A DNA stretch of 64,000 bases, from NCBI RefSeq assembly GCF_008014675.1, contig NZ_VOXD01000009.1, positions 62,001 through 126,000 on the forward strand. Reading direction: 5' to 3'. Below the pieces are notes generated by a model. It searched no databases, was not told the origin of the DNA, and was given only the letters and a program-made list of their open reading frames with translations. Source of the DNA: Neolewinella aurantiaca (GTDB lineage Bacteria > Bacteroidota > Bacteroidia > Chitinophagales > Saprospiraceae). The position numbers and the translations under genes are program-made. Shown piece after piece: positions 55,059-64,000 of the stretch; position 1 is the first letter of the stretch, and each line of letters starts with the position of its first letter.

Positions 55059-56024
55059 TTACTTCTTATTGAGCCGGAGCCAAAAATCTTCCGCCATCGC
55101 TTCCGGATCAATATCTTCGTACATCCATACGGATCGCGGGGTGTTTTCGGGTGGCGTGGGCACGCTGATTTCGGAAGCTTGCTCAGGCTTCAGGAAGGCT
55201 TGCAGCAGGGCTACGTCCCACATCGTCCATTTAGTGGCGTCAGGACCGGCGCTGGTTTCCCAGCGCTTGCGCAGGTAAGCGCCGATTTCACCTGCTTTGC
55301 CGAGTTGCCCGAAGGTTTCGTTTCTGTCCCAGGTGTACTCGATGGCCACCGAGATGGGCATTACGTGCAGCTCGAGCCCTTCGGCGTTGAGGAGGTAATT
55401 GGCAGCGTTGAGATCCCGGCGGATGTTGAACTCGTCTTTATTCCAGAACCCGCCGTCGAAGTCGTAGCGAAAGCCGAGGGTGTAGGCAACGATCCGGTCT
55501 TTGATCTCTGGTTGCAGAGCGATGGCGGAGGCCAGGTTGGTTGCCGCGCCGATACACATCACCACGAGTTTTTCGTCATCGTTCAGCGCCATGGTTTCAT
55601 CGATGATAAACTGGGCTGCGGGGCTGTCGCGCGGGTCATAATCGCCCCACGGTTTCCCCATGATGAGGTCGGCCCCGAGGGGATGGGGCAGATCGGAGCG
55701 CCCGGCGAGGTCGAGTAGTTCTTCGTTCAGTTGCTGGCTTTGGTAGACCGTACTGTCTCCGCTCCAGACGTGAAACCACTGAGCGGAACTGATGCCCAGT
55801 AGTTCAAAGCCGGGGTAATCCTCCGTTACCAGGTACGCGATGGCAAACAGGTCGTCGATTTCATTGGCAGTATCGGAATCGAGAATCATTTTTACGGGAG
55901 CCTCGCGTGGCCATTCGTGGCGCGGAGCTTCGGGGAGGTCTGCTTTTTCAGCGTCTGATGTTGCGGGCGACGGAGCGCAGGTGCAGAGAATGGTTAGGAG
56001 GAGCAGAAGGATGACGGTTCGCAT
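55059..56024 (-). CDS. Nucleoside hydrolase (IUNH family), lipoprotein
   Basis: This is a 321-residue protein; the start at 56024 gives a lipoprotein signal (LLLLLTILCTC). A copy of the dispersed motif (55977-55985) encodes the CTCAPS part. The Asp-rich calcium motif near the N-terminus of the mature protein is KMILDSDTANEIDDLFA (family: DxDxxxDDxxA, with two changes). IGAATNLASAIALQPEIKDRI and a NIRRDLNAANYLLN segment (family: EFN..xDPEAA) follow. It hydrolyses nucleosides to base and ribose, here outside the cytosol, as a scavenging enzyme; specificity is open. A TATATTTG box ends 4 nt before the ATG, suggesting leaderless transcription. Confidence 0.88.
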   Translation of the reverse strand: MRTVILLLLLTILCTCAPSPATSDAEKADLPEAPRHEWPREAPVKMILDSDTANEIDDLFAIAYLVTEDYPGFELLGISSAQWFHVWSGDSTVYQSQQLNEELLDLAGRSDLPHPLGADLIMGKPWGDYDPRDSPAAQFIIDETMALNDDEKLVVMCIGAATNLASAIALQPEIKDRIVAYTLGFRYDFDGGFWNKDEFNIRRDLNAANYLLNAEGLELHVMPISVAIEYTWDRNETFGQLGKAGEIGAYLRKRWETSAGPDATKWTMWDVALLQAFLKPEQASEISVPTPPENTPRSVWMYEDIDPEAMAEDFWLRLNKK

Positions 56025-56028
56025 TGGG

Positions 56029-56036
56029 CAAATATA
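56029..56036 (-). promoter_or_regulatory. -7 promoter box TATATTTG of the nucleoside hydrolase gene
   Basis: A perfect TAnnTTTG on the minus strand, 4 nt before the ATG at 56024. It lies in the 17-bp gap to the upstream CIA30 gene, so the hydrolase probably has its own promoter. Confidence 0.5.
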
Positions 56037-56041
56037 CCGGA

Positions 56042-56569
56042 TCATTCCAACCGAATCCAATCAAGCTCTAACCTAAAGTCTTCCTCTTGTTTATTGCCGA
56101 TCAGAATGGCGACTTCGGAGAGTACCTCCGCCGGATAATCCTCCCGGTCAAGACGGCGCCCCCGCCACTGGGGCTTCATTGCCCGAAGCTCTATTTCCAC
56201 TTCTTCCCATTCTCCGGAGGTTTGAAAGTTGTACACATAGCTGTGCCGGTGGTCTTCGTTCGTTTTTGTCCGGAACTGATATGCTCTGCCATCGCCCTTC
56301 AGGCGTATTACTGCTTTGGTAAAACCGTCAATCCGGGTACCCGGCATCCGGTAGCGCAGGGAACTAAAGCCTCCGTTATTGTCCAGAGAGACATGGCCGG
56401 TGTACAGTCCGTGACCATCTTCGCTGAGCCCGAAGCTTCCTTCCGAAACTCCTCCCATAACGGTATCATCTACAGTACGCCAATTTGTGAGATCAGCATC
56501 AGGAGTAAAATCGAAAATAATCATCGGTGGCAATTGAAAGAGTAAAAGTAGTGGCAAAAGGATGTACAT
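56042..56569 (-). CDS. CIA30-family protein
   Basis: This is a 175-residue protein. The segment DLTNWRTVDDTVMGGVSEGSF, then GHVSLDNNGGFSSLRYR, is the signature of the complex-I intermediate-associated protein 30 family (a galactose-binding-like beta sandwich), with the late LDWIRLE strand. The hydrophobic first 15 residues (MYILLPLLLLFQLPP) may be a short signal peptide or may be extra; a second start is the Met at position 15. In bacteria the family is widespread and its job is unknown; it is not linked to complex I here. Confidence 0.9.
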   Translation of the reverse strand: MYILLPLLLLFQLPPMIIFDFTPDADLTNWRTVDDTVMGGVSEGSFGLSEDGHGLYTGHVSLDNNGGFSSLRYRMPGTRIDGFTKAVIRLKGDGRAYQFRTKTNEDHRHSYVYNFQTSGEWEEVEIELRAMKPQWRGRRLDREDYPAEVLSEVAILIGNKQEEDFRLELDWIRLE

Positions 56570-56725
56570 AGAGGCCTAACGGCAGAGGGGCTTTTTGGTT
56601 GTTACCGCATTTAAGCCATAGAAAAGCCGGGGCCCTACTTAGTTTAACGACTAAACGAAGAAAGCCATCGACGAACAGCATTTCCGGGCGTCAACCCTGA
56701 TAACCAGGTGATGTTTTGTAGATGT

Positions 56726-57025
56726 ATGTTCGTTAGAATACTCAACCACCGCCCCGAAATCCTCTTCTGGTCAGCCGCTCTGCTGGCCCTGGCGCTTAAC
56801 TCGCCGGAAGTAAAGGGTCAGTCGCTTTGTTTCTTTCGGTTTGCGGGGCTGAGCCACTGCCCGGGTTGCGGACTTGGCACCTCGATCTCGCACCTGTTTC
56901 GTGGTCACCTAGCGGCATCGTTCGCTGCCCACCCATTCGGTGTGCCTGTATCAGGCGTACTTCTTTTTCACCTCATCACCTCTATTAAACAAGAATACCA
57001 TGCTTTCGCCCAATCTACTCTCTAG
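56726..57025 (+). CDS. DUF2752 membrane protein
   Basis: This is a 99-residue protein if it starts at 56726 (ATG at 56711 gives five more). HCPGCGLGTSISHLFRGHLAASFAAHPFG contains the family motif CPxCGxTRxxxxxxxGxxxxAxxxNP in slightly changed form. Two membrane segments flank it (about 10-27 and 65-85). The 3' end overlaps the TM2 gene by 26 bp, so they form an operon. The function is unknown; the pair DUF2752-TM2 recurs in Bacteroidota. Confidence 0.8.
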   Translation: MFVRILNHRPEILFWSAALLALALNSPEVKGQSLCFFRFAGLSHCPGCGLGTSISHLFRGHLAASFAAHPFGVPVSGVLLFHLITSIKQEYHAFAQSTL

Positions 57026-57353
57026 CCTTCCCCGTCTTGACCTCGAAGAGCAGACGCGTTTGGAAACCACCCTGGCCAATGTTCCGGCAGACCGGCACGC
57101 CCAGTTCATCAGTATTTACGCCAACCGGCGCAAGGATCCGCAGACGGTACTCTTGTTATCACTCTTAGGCTTTCTTGGTTTTGCCGGTGTCCACCGCTTC
57201 GTCACAGGAGATGTAGTCCTTGGAATTGTTTACTTCCTCACGGGTGGCTTCTGTGGTATCGCCACCATTGTTGACGCCATCCTCCACAAGAAGATCGCCA
57301 ACAACCACAACCAGCGCATGATGAATGAAACCCTGGTAATCATGAACCGGTAG
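57000..57353 (+). CDS. TM2-domain protein
   Basis: This is a 117-residue protein starting at 57000 inside the DUF2752 gene. After a soluble helical part (1-45) comes KDPQTVLLLSLLGFLGFAGVHRFVTGDVVLGIVYFLTGGFCGIATIVDAI: two helices joined by GVHRFVTGD, the hallmark DRF-like turn of TM2 domains, and the IDxI-type end. Function in bacteria is unknown. The upstream frame to 56940 is only an overlap with DUF2752 and was not used. Confidence 0.92.
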   Translation: MLSPNLLSSLPRLDLEEQTRLETTLANVPADRHAQFISIYANRRKDPQTVLLLSLLGFLGFAGVHRFVTGDVVLGIVYFLTGGFCGIATIVDAILHKKIANNHNQRMMNETLVIMNR

Positions 57354-57557
57354 AGAAGGTAGCATCCTTTAGGCGGTGTTTGAGTCCCACTCTGGGGTTC
57401 ACCTCTGCCCTTCTGTCTCACCGTAATGAGAGGATATGCCAAGAGGTATAAAAGCAAAATAGCATCACGACAGCCAGTATTTGGTTTGCCAGAAAAAGCC
57501 ACCAAATCGCAGGCCCGCCTGCTCATACCTTTGTATCGGAATGGTTCCCTCAACTTT

Positions 57558-57578
57558 CTTTGCACCTGCGGCCGCGCC
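57558..57578 (-). repeat. Copy of dispersed GCAGGTGCA motif (intergenic)
   Basis: CTTTGCACCTGCGGCCGCGCC on the plus strand with TCAACTTT upstream, shared with the copy at 3808. It sits in the 247-bp gap 57354-57600, which also has a TACCTTTG box (57525 area) with no gene after it. Confidence 0.8.
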
Positions 57579-57600
57579 TGAAAAAACGGAGATGGTAGAT

Positions 57601-60600
57601 CTAACCTTCCTCCCCCTTCAGACTCGTCAGGAACGCCACAAGGTTGCGAATTTCCCGACGGGAAATCTTCCCGTCCACAGAAGGCATGCTTGACGGCAGG
57701 GTTTCCTCTTCCGCAATATCAGCCCGGGGAATCTTCTTTGTCTCCGTCTTTCCTGTCTTCACCTCCAGGTATTCGGGAGTACGACTCACCACTATGCCCG
57801 AAAGCATTTCTTCGTTATTGAGGGTCACCAACACGGTCTCGTGGCCAGGCGCAAGTGCTTCGCTTGGGCGGATGATTGAGGTCAGCAGTTCCCGGGGTGA
57901 GAGGCGGTGCCCGACCCCGGCCAGGTTCGGCCCAACGTTGCCACCGTACTCAAAGATGGCGTGACAGCGGGTACACTGAGCGGTAGTATTCCGGTAGAAC
58001 ACCCGGTAACCAGCCCGCTTGTTTCCGCCAGCCAGTGCGGTGGCCATCAGCCCCAGATCATCTGTTTTCATGAGCTCTTCCTCGTAGGCAGACAGTTGTT
58101 TCTGGAGTTCTGTGTTGCCATCATGAGCTTCAACAGCCTCCACCAGGTCGAGGTGAATAACGGCCGGGAGTTTGCCCGCTGCCATCTGGCCGATCAACTC
58201 GCCAAGGAGCGCTTCCCCTTCGGCGCCCGGGAGTTTCGCCAATCCAGCAAGTGCTGACTGGGCCTCGCCAACGGTCCCTTCCACAATGATGTCGCGGTAA
58301 AGCTTAGTGGCAGAAGCAGGCTCGATAGTAGATGCAGGCAACAGTTCCAGCGCGCGTCGACGTACCTGATCGTTGCGATCATTGAGGGCCGTACGTAGTA
58401 ATTGCTCCAGGTTGGGCGCGTGAAGTTTGTCGAGTGCAACCAGAGACTCCGCCCGGATATCAGGATTGCCGTCCTGGGTCATCATGGTGGCAAGCTGGTC
58501 CGTAGTTCCTTTGAGCTCTAGCGAAGAAGACGCCCTGATCGCAGCTTTACGGACACCAGCCTCGCCTTTCGCGATCAGTTCAGGAATGATGCTTCCGAGC
58601 TTTTCCGTTACGTAAACAGCGCTCTTTTTCCGTACTCCCCGGTAGCGACCGTCTACGCGGTCAAATACCGACGGGTCGGCCCAAGTGCCGAGTGCAGCCA
58701 GGGCCTCGGCCCGCATTGGGGCCGGATTAGATGTGTTATCGACGTACTTCACCAACTCGTCAATTGCGCGATCATTACCGACGTTGACTGCGGCATTGAT
58801 GGCGCGCCGGATGAGTGGTTCGCTCGTCCACGCGCGGGCATTGAGTGTACTCGCCAGGGGCCACATTGCTCCGGGGATGGTGAAGTCATCGTTGATGGCA
58901 CGCGCGGCTTCAGCCACAACGTATTCGTCCTCATCCTGAAGGAAAGCTTTCACTTCCGGAGATTCCATACGGCGGAGTGCTACCACCGCCAGCAGGCGAA
59001 CGTTGCGGGAAGGATCGGCCGCCAGGTTGCGCATGGCAACGGCATCGCCGATGCGGCCGAGGGCAACCATGCCGCCGTGGCGAAGCCACGGGTCCTGGCC
59101 ATCGTCTTCGCGCAGCATAGCTACAATTGGCTCTACCGCAGCAGTCTCTTCGGTTCGGCCAAGGGCCTCCATGGCGAAGAAGCGAACGCGCGCAGAAGGA
59201 TGACCAAGCAGGCCGATGAGCGCTTCTGCATGGCCACTCTGTTTGAGGTCTCCGATCATTTTAGCGGCCTGGGCGATGATTTCCGCGTCGGCATCGAGAA
59301 GGAGTTCAGCGAAAGCGCCCTCTCCTTCTTCGTAGCCCCGGCGATTCATCATGCTCATGCCCCAAATGGCGTGGATGCGGGCTAGCTGCTCTTTTGATCC
59401 GGCAGAAACTTCGCGGAAGGCCTCAAATCCGTTTTCGGCTCGTTTTGCCAGTTCGAACTGAGCTTTGAAACGGATACGTTGGTCTTGATGGCCGAGGAGT
59501 TCGGCGAGAGATGGTTCGTCATTCCGTGAGAAATCGCTTGTCAGCAGTTCGCCGACTTCTTTTCTCAACTCCGTTTCTGCACCTGCGTCCGCGCCTACAT
59601 CCAATTTCCAGATGCGGCCCTCGTTTTTCGTCCCCCAGCCGTTGATCCAGTCGCCGAAATAGAGGGAGCCTTCGGGACCAAAGTCGAGACCGGTTGGTAA
59701 CAGGCCTTTCACGATCGTGTCGTGATCAGCAAGGGCAAAGCCCGCGCCGTCGGGCTTCATGCTGAAGGAATGGATGGGTGAATTATTCGGTGAACCCCGG
59801 AATTCGGCGACGAAGAAGCGGTCGTAGTAGTCAGGAGACAAGGCGGTTCCCGGGTTGTACACCAGCCCGGTGGGGCCGTTTACGAAATTCTGGATAGCGG
59901 GCAAGAAGTAGGCGGCTTGTTCGTCGTTGCGGGCCAGGCTCATCTTTTCGTCCATCCATACTTTGTAGTCATTGTTTTTGTCGTCGGTGTACTTGCCGAA
60001 CTGCCAGTTTATCCGCCAGCCGGTATCTGAACCATCGATGAGGTAAACCAGGCGTTCACGCTCTCCGGCGTGGTCGCCATCATTGTCGACAGTAATGAGG
60101 TTACCGAACTGATCGAAAGCAAATTCATGGGTATTGCGCACGCCGTGCGCAAATACTTCGTAATTGGAACCATCGGGGTCACACCGGACAACAACGCCCC
60201 GGTTGGGGTACTTCCAGTTCTTGCCGTCTTTATCGGTTACGTTGGAGCCGATGTCTCCGATTCCCCACCAAATGCGGCCCTGGGGCCCTACCGTAACGCC
60301 ACTCATACCGTGGCCGCTAAAGCCAATATGGACTGCAAAGCCATGCGCAAGAGCTTCCGTACCATCGGCGATGCCATCGTTGTTTTCGTCGGATGCTTTC
60401 CACAGATCAGGGCCTACGGCTACATAAACATTGCCGTCGTGGTACTCGATACCGTTGGCCACATCAGTAATCTCTTCACCGAAGTCTTCCAGATAGCGCT
60501 GTGTGTAGTCGGCCACGCCGTCCCCGGTTTTGTCCGTTACGTACCATACGTTTTCCTTTTCGACCGTGAGGTCCCGCCAGTCGCGAACGCCATCGTTGTT

Positions 60601-61026
60601 CAGGTCTTTCAGGTGAGCCATTGACTGATCGTTGTCGGCCTCAAAGGTTTTGCGGAGAAATTCCCGCCGGTCTTCTACTGTCTCGAACGACATGGAAGCC
60701 ACCGTCCAGTCCATGTGGCCCCTGATGTCGAACTCGGAACTCGTTTGGCGGGAAGCACGGGTGTAGAAAATCCTTCCGTCCGGAGCTACACTGATGGCGA
60801 TCGGATCCTGTACGATAGAATCGGCCGCCCAGAGATCAAGCTTCAGATCGTCCAGAATTTCAACGTTCATCTCCTTGCGGATTTTAGCGGCTTCGCTTGC
60901 CGCCGTTTCCGGGTCTAGTGAGATGGACTTCGCTTCGTATTTATTATTGACCTCCGGAGCACAGGCATAAACGATTCCGGCAATAGCCAGAAGGGCAAGA
61001 AGAATTCTTACTGGGAACTTTCGCAT
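57601..61026 (-). CDS. PVC-type haem-binding lipoprotein (propeller, HEAT repeats, cytochrome c)
   Basis: This is an 1141-residue protein. Lipobox VYAC (Cys22). Residues 50-480 form a beta-propeller of glucose/sorbosone-dehydrogenase type with calcium-like DxNxD loops (LNNDGVRDWRDL, DKTGDGVADYTQ, DENNDGIADGTE) and GPEGSLYFGDWINGWG near the end. Residues 500-960 are HEAT-type helical repeats (IRFKAQFELAKRA, ARVRFFAMEALGR, VRLLAVVALRRM). A c-type cytochrome domain carries CTRCH near 1016 and GPNLAGVG plus SIIRPSEALAPGHE, the TIGR02603-like signature. It is likely an exported electron-transfer or sugar-oxidising protein of unknown substrate. A full GGCGCGGACGCAGGTGCA copy (core 59578) encodes GADAGA in the linker between propeller and HEAT part. 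Confidence 0.92.
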   Translation of the reverse strand: MRKFPVRILLALLAIAGIVYACAPEVNNKYEAKSISLDPETAASEAAKIRKEMNVEILDDLKLDLWAADSIVQDPIAISVAPDGRIFYTRASRQTSSEFDIRGHMDWTVASMSFETVEDRREFLRKTFEADNDQSMAHLKDLNNDGVRDWRDLTVEKENVWYVTDKTGDGVADYTQRYLEDFGEEITDVANGIEYHDGNVYVAVGPDLWKASDENNDGIADGTEALAHGFAVHIGFSGHGMSGVTVGPQGRIWWGIGDIGSNVTDKDGKNWKYPNRGVVVRCDPDGSNYEVFAHGVRNTHEFAFDQFGNLITVDNDGDHAGERERLVYLIDGSDTGWRINWQFGKYTDDKNNDYKVWMDEKMSLARNDEQAAYFLPAIQNFVNGPTGLVYNPGTALSPDYYDRFFVAEFRGSPNNSPIHSFSMKPDGAGFALADHDTIVKGLLPTGLDFGPEGSLYFGDWINGWGTKNEGRIWKLDVGADAGAETELRKEVGELLTSDFSRNDEPSLAELLGHQDQRIRFKAQFELAKRAENGFEAFREVSAGSKEQLARIHAIWGMSMMNRRGYEEGEGAFAELLLDADAEIIAQAAKMIGDLKQSGHAEALIGLLGHPSARVRFFAMEALGRTEETAAVEPIVAMLREDDGQDPWLRHGGMVALGRIGDAVAMRNLAADPSRNVRLLAVVALRRMESPEVKAFLQDEDEYVVAEAARAINDDFTIPGAMWPLASTLNARAWTSEPLIRRAINAAVNVGNDRAIDELVKYVDNTSNPAPMRAEALAALGTWADPSVFDRVDGRYRGVRKKSAVYVTEKLGSIIPELIAKGEAGVRKAAIRASSSLELKGTTDQLATMMTQDGNPDIRAESLVALDKLHAPNLEQLLRTALNDRNDQVRRRALELLPASTIEPASATKLYRDIIVEGTVGEAQSALAGLAKLPGAEGEALLGELIGQMAAGKLPAVIHLDLVEAVEAHDGNTELQKQLSAYEEELMKTDDLGLMATALAGGNKRAGYRVFYRNTTAQCTRCHAIFEYGGNVGPNLAGVGHRLSPRELLTSIIRPSEALAPGHETVLVTLNNEEMLSGIVVSRTPEYLEVKTGKTETKKIPRADIAEEETLPSSMPSVDGKISRREIRNLVAFLTSLKGEEG

Positions 61027-61146
61027 TATAATTTCGACTTTATTTGAGTTGGCGAAAGATACTGTTCACCTACCTAAAAATCTCCCTTGAATATCGGACA
61101 ATTACGATCCGACACCAGAAATGGATTCAGGCTTACAGGTTCTGAG

Positions 61147-61167
61147 GGCGCACACGCAGGTGCAGAG
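61147..61167 (+). repeat. Copy of dispersed GCAGGTGCA motif (intergenic)
   Basis: GGCGCACACGCAGGTGCAGA with TTCTGAG before and GAAGGTTTTC after, a longer match to the copy at 2507. It lies in the gap between two minus-strand genes. Confidence 0.8.
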
Positions 61168-61204
61168 AAGGTTTTCTTGCCGCCCCCTCAGGCCAGGAAC
61201 TTTG

Positions 61205-61504
61205 TTAGTTCTTCTTAACCCGCTGGGTATGGATCACCTTATCATCAGCGTCTTTAAGTTGTACGAGGTACATCCCCTGTGGCAAATCGGCGATGTCGTA
61301 TTTCTTCTTCGCGCCGAAGTCGAAAGCTTTAACCTCACGGCCTACCATGTTGATGACCAGAACGTCTTTCACGCGATCACTGTACCCAATCTCGAAGGTC
61401 GTGGTTACGGGGTTGGGGAAGATGCGAAGATCCTCCGCAGGTGCCTGAGCAGAAAGGCCGAAGTTAAGAGTGAAGAAAAGACAAAAGAGTAGAGCGTTTT
61501 TCAT
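61205..61504 (-). CDS. Tiny secreted protein that is almost only a T9SS type-A sorting domain
   Basis: This is a 99-residue protein; the start at 61504 (MKNALLFCLFFTLNFGLSAQ) gives a clean signal peptide. The remaining 80 residues are a type-A C-terminal domain: LRIFPNPVTTTFEIGYSD, VLVINMVGREVKAFDF, YDIADLPQGMYLVQLKD, KVIHTQRVKKN. There is no cargo domain between signal and sorting domain. Such mini-proteins exist in Bacteroidota genomes, but their role is unknown; they could be a decoy, a structural surface subunit, or a relic. It is monocistronic with about 400 bp upstream before katG ends. Confidence 0.85.
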   Translation of the reverse strand: MKNALLFCLFFTLNFGLSAQAPAEDLRIFPNPVTTTFEIGYSDRVKDVLVINMVGREVKAFDFGAKKKYDIADLPQGMYLVQLKDADDKVIHTQRVKKN

Positions 61505-61640
61505 GATAGAGTGATTCAATTCCGATTAAGAGAGTAATGATTCAGGTCTGTTTTGCGACCTTATTTACCCCTTCAACTCACCCTGTTCACGGTGGTGCAC
61601 AAGAAAAATGCCTTTTTCTGAAAAAAACTGATTTTTATTC

Positions 61641-61656
61641 GAATTTCGCGAAATTC
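61641..61656. promoter_or_regulatory. Perfect 16-bp palindrome GAATTTCGCGAAATTC, possible operator
   Basis: It lies about 140 bp upstream of the CTD-only gene in an AT-rich stretch. Palindromes of this type often bind dimeric regulators; no regulator is assigned. Confidence 0.3.
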
Positions 61657-61846
61657 AGTCAAAACACAAGTTATCCGACAACTTAAAGGCCCTTAACACT
61701 CTTTTTAGAGTGACTAAATATCATCAACAAGATTGCCTGAATATAAAGATCAGTACTTCTGTAGTTTGTAAGCCATTGTTTCTTTGTCCATCCGTAAGCG
61801 ATTCATGAACCCTCCCACTGCCCCATTCCGGAAGGGTTCTCCCCTA

Positions 61847-61882
61847 AAAGAAAACCCCGTTGCCTTTACAGACAACGGGGTT
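61847..61882 (-). terminator. Intrinsic terminator of katG
   Basis: Ten-bp perfect stem (61853-61862 with 61873-61882) and 10-nt loop, followed on the minus strand by TTTTCTTTT. It lies 27 bp after the katG stop. Confidence 0.9.
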
Positions 61883-61908
61883 CTTACAGGAAACCTGATT
61901 ATGAGACC

Positions 61909-64000
<2,092 letters not shown>

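Larger units (their letters stand above)
61505..61908. other. 404-bp AT-rich region between the CTD protein and katG
   Basis: No gene is supported. It holds the upstream region of the small CTD gene, a 16-bp palindrome (61641-61656) and the katG terminator (61847-61882). Confidence 0.6.

Overview
The window looks like chromosomal DNA of a Bacteroidota bacterium of the Saprospirales, most like Lewinella/Neolewinella. The reasons are type IX secretion (T9SS) sorting domains, SprB and HYR repeat proteins, a BatA-type membrane protein, promoter boxes of the TAnnTTTG kind, almost no Shine-Dalgarno sequences, and moderately GC-rich coding sequence. The genus is an inference; there is no rRNA or other marker gene here.

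Layout. 1-6.8 kb: tail of a probable methyltransferase, a BatA-like membrane protein, an uncharacterised protein, a lipoprotein subtilase and a PlsC-like acyltransferase. 6.9-11.6 kb: a small lipoprotein, a small secreted Cys-rich gene split by a hairpin (MITE-like) element, a probable argE, an M23 lipoprotein, and ten 94-bp tandem units followed by a relic of an argE-like 3' end. 11.6-16.8 kb: an SGNH/PVC-type cytochrome fusion, HIT, ThuA and DCC proteins. 17-24 kb: two convergent T9SS cargo genes (LamG; 1859-aa SprB-type). 24.5-35.7 kb: MBL hydrolase, GH29 fucosidase, YyaL-like protein, tryptophan dioxygenase, ECF sigma factor, an aminotransferase/omega-amidase pair and an exported M20 amidohydrolase. 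35.7-40.3 kb: an AT-richer block with a PLD-helicase-DUF3427 protein, Nudix, HNH endonuclease and an orphan ORF, which looks like an acquired defence-type cassette. 40.3-53.8 kb: one 4489-aa protein with about 40 HYR units. 54-64 kb: LMW phosphatase, GNAT, nucleoside hydrolase, CIA30, DUF2752/TM2, a second PVC-type cytochrome lipoprotein, a protein that is almost only a T9SS sorting domain, and katG running off the right edge.

The genes suggest a surface-associated heterotroph that breaks down polymers: exported proteases, fucosidase, amidohydrolase, nucleoside hydrolase, haem-containing lipoproteins and large T9SS adhesins.

The most unusual signal is a dispersed short sequence with the exact 9-mer core GCAGGTGCA/TGCACCTGC. 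I count 18 exact copies in 64 kb, where about 0.5 is expected by chance. Most sit in a longer GGCGCGGACGCAGGTGCA-type context. Copies lie on both strands, between genes and inside genes, often in signal peptides or linkers and in several reading frames. It behaves like an uptake-sequence, Chi-like or micro-repeat family. The second strong observation is a roughly 161-bp inverted-repeat element, with TA at both ends, whose removal exactly restores a 93-codon secreted gene; a near-identical copy lies just upstream of the fucosidase gene.
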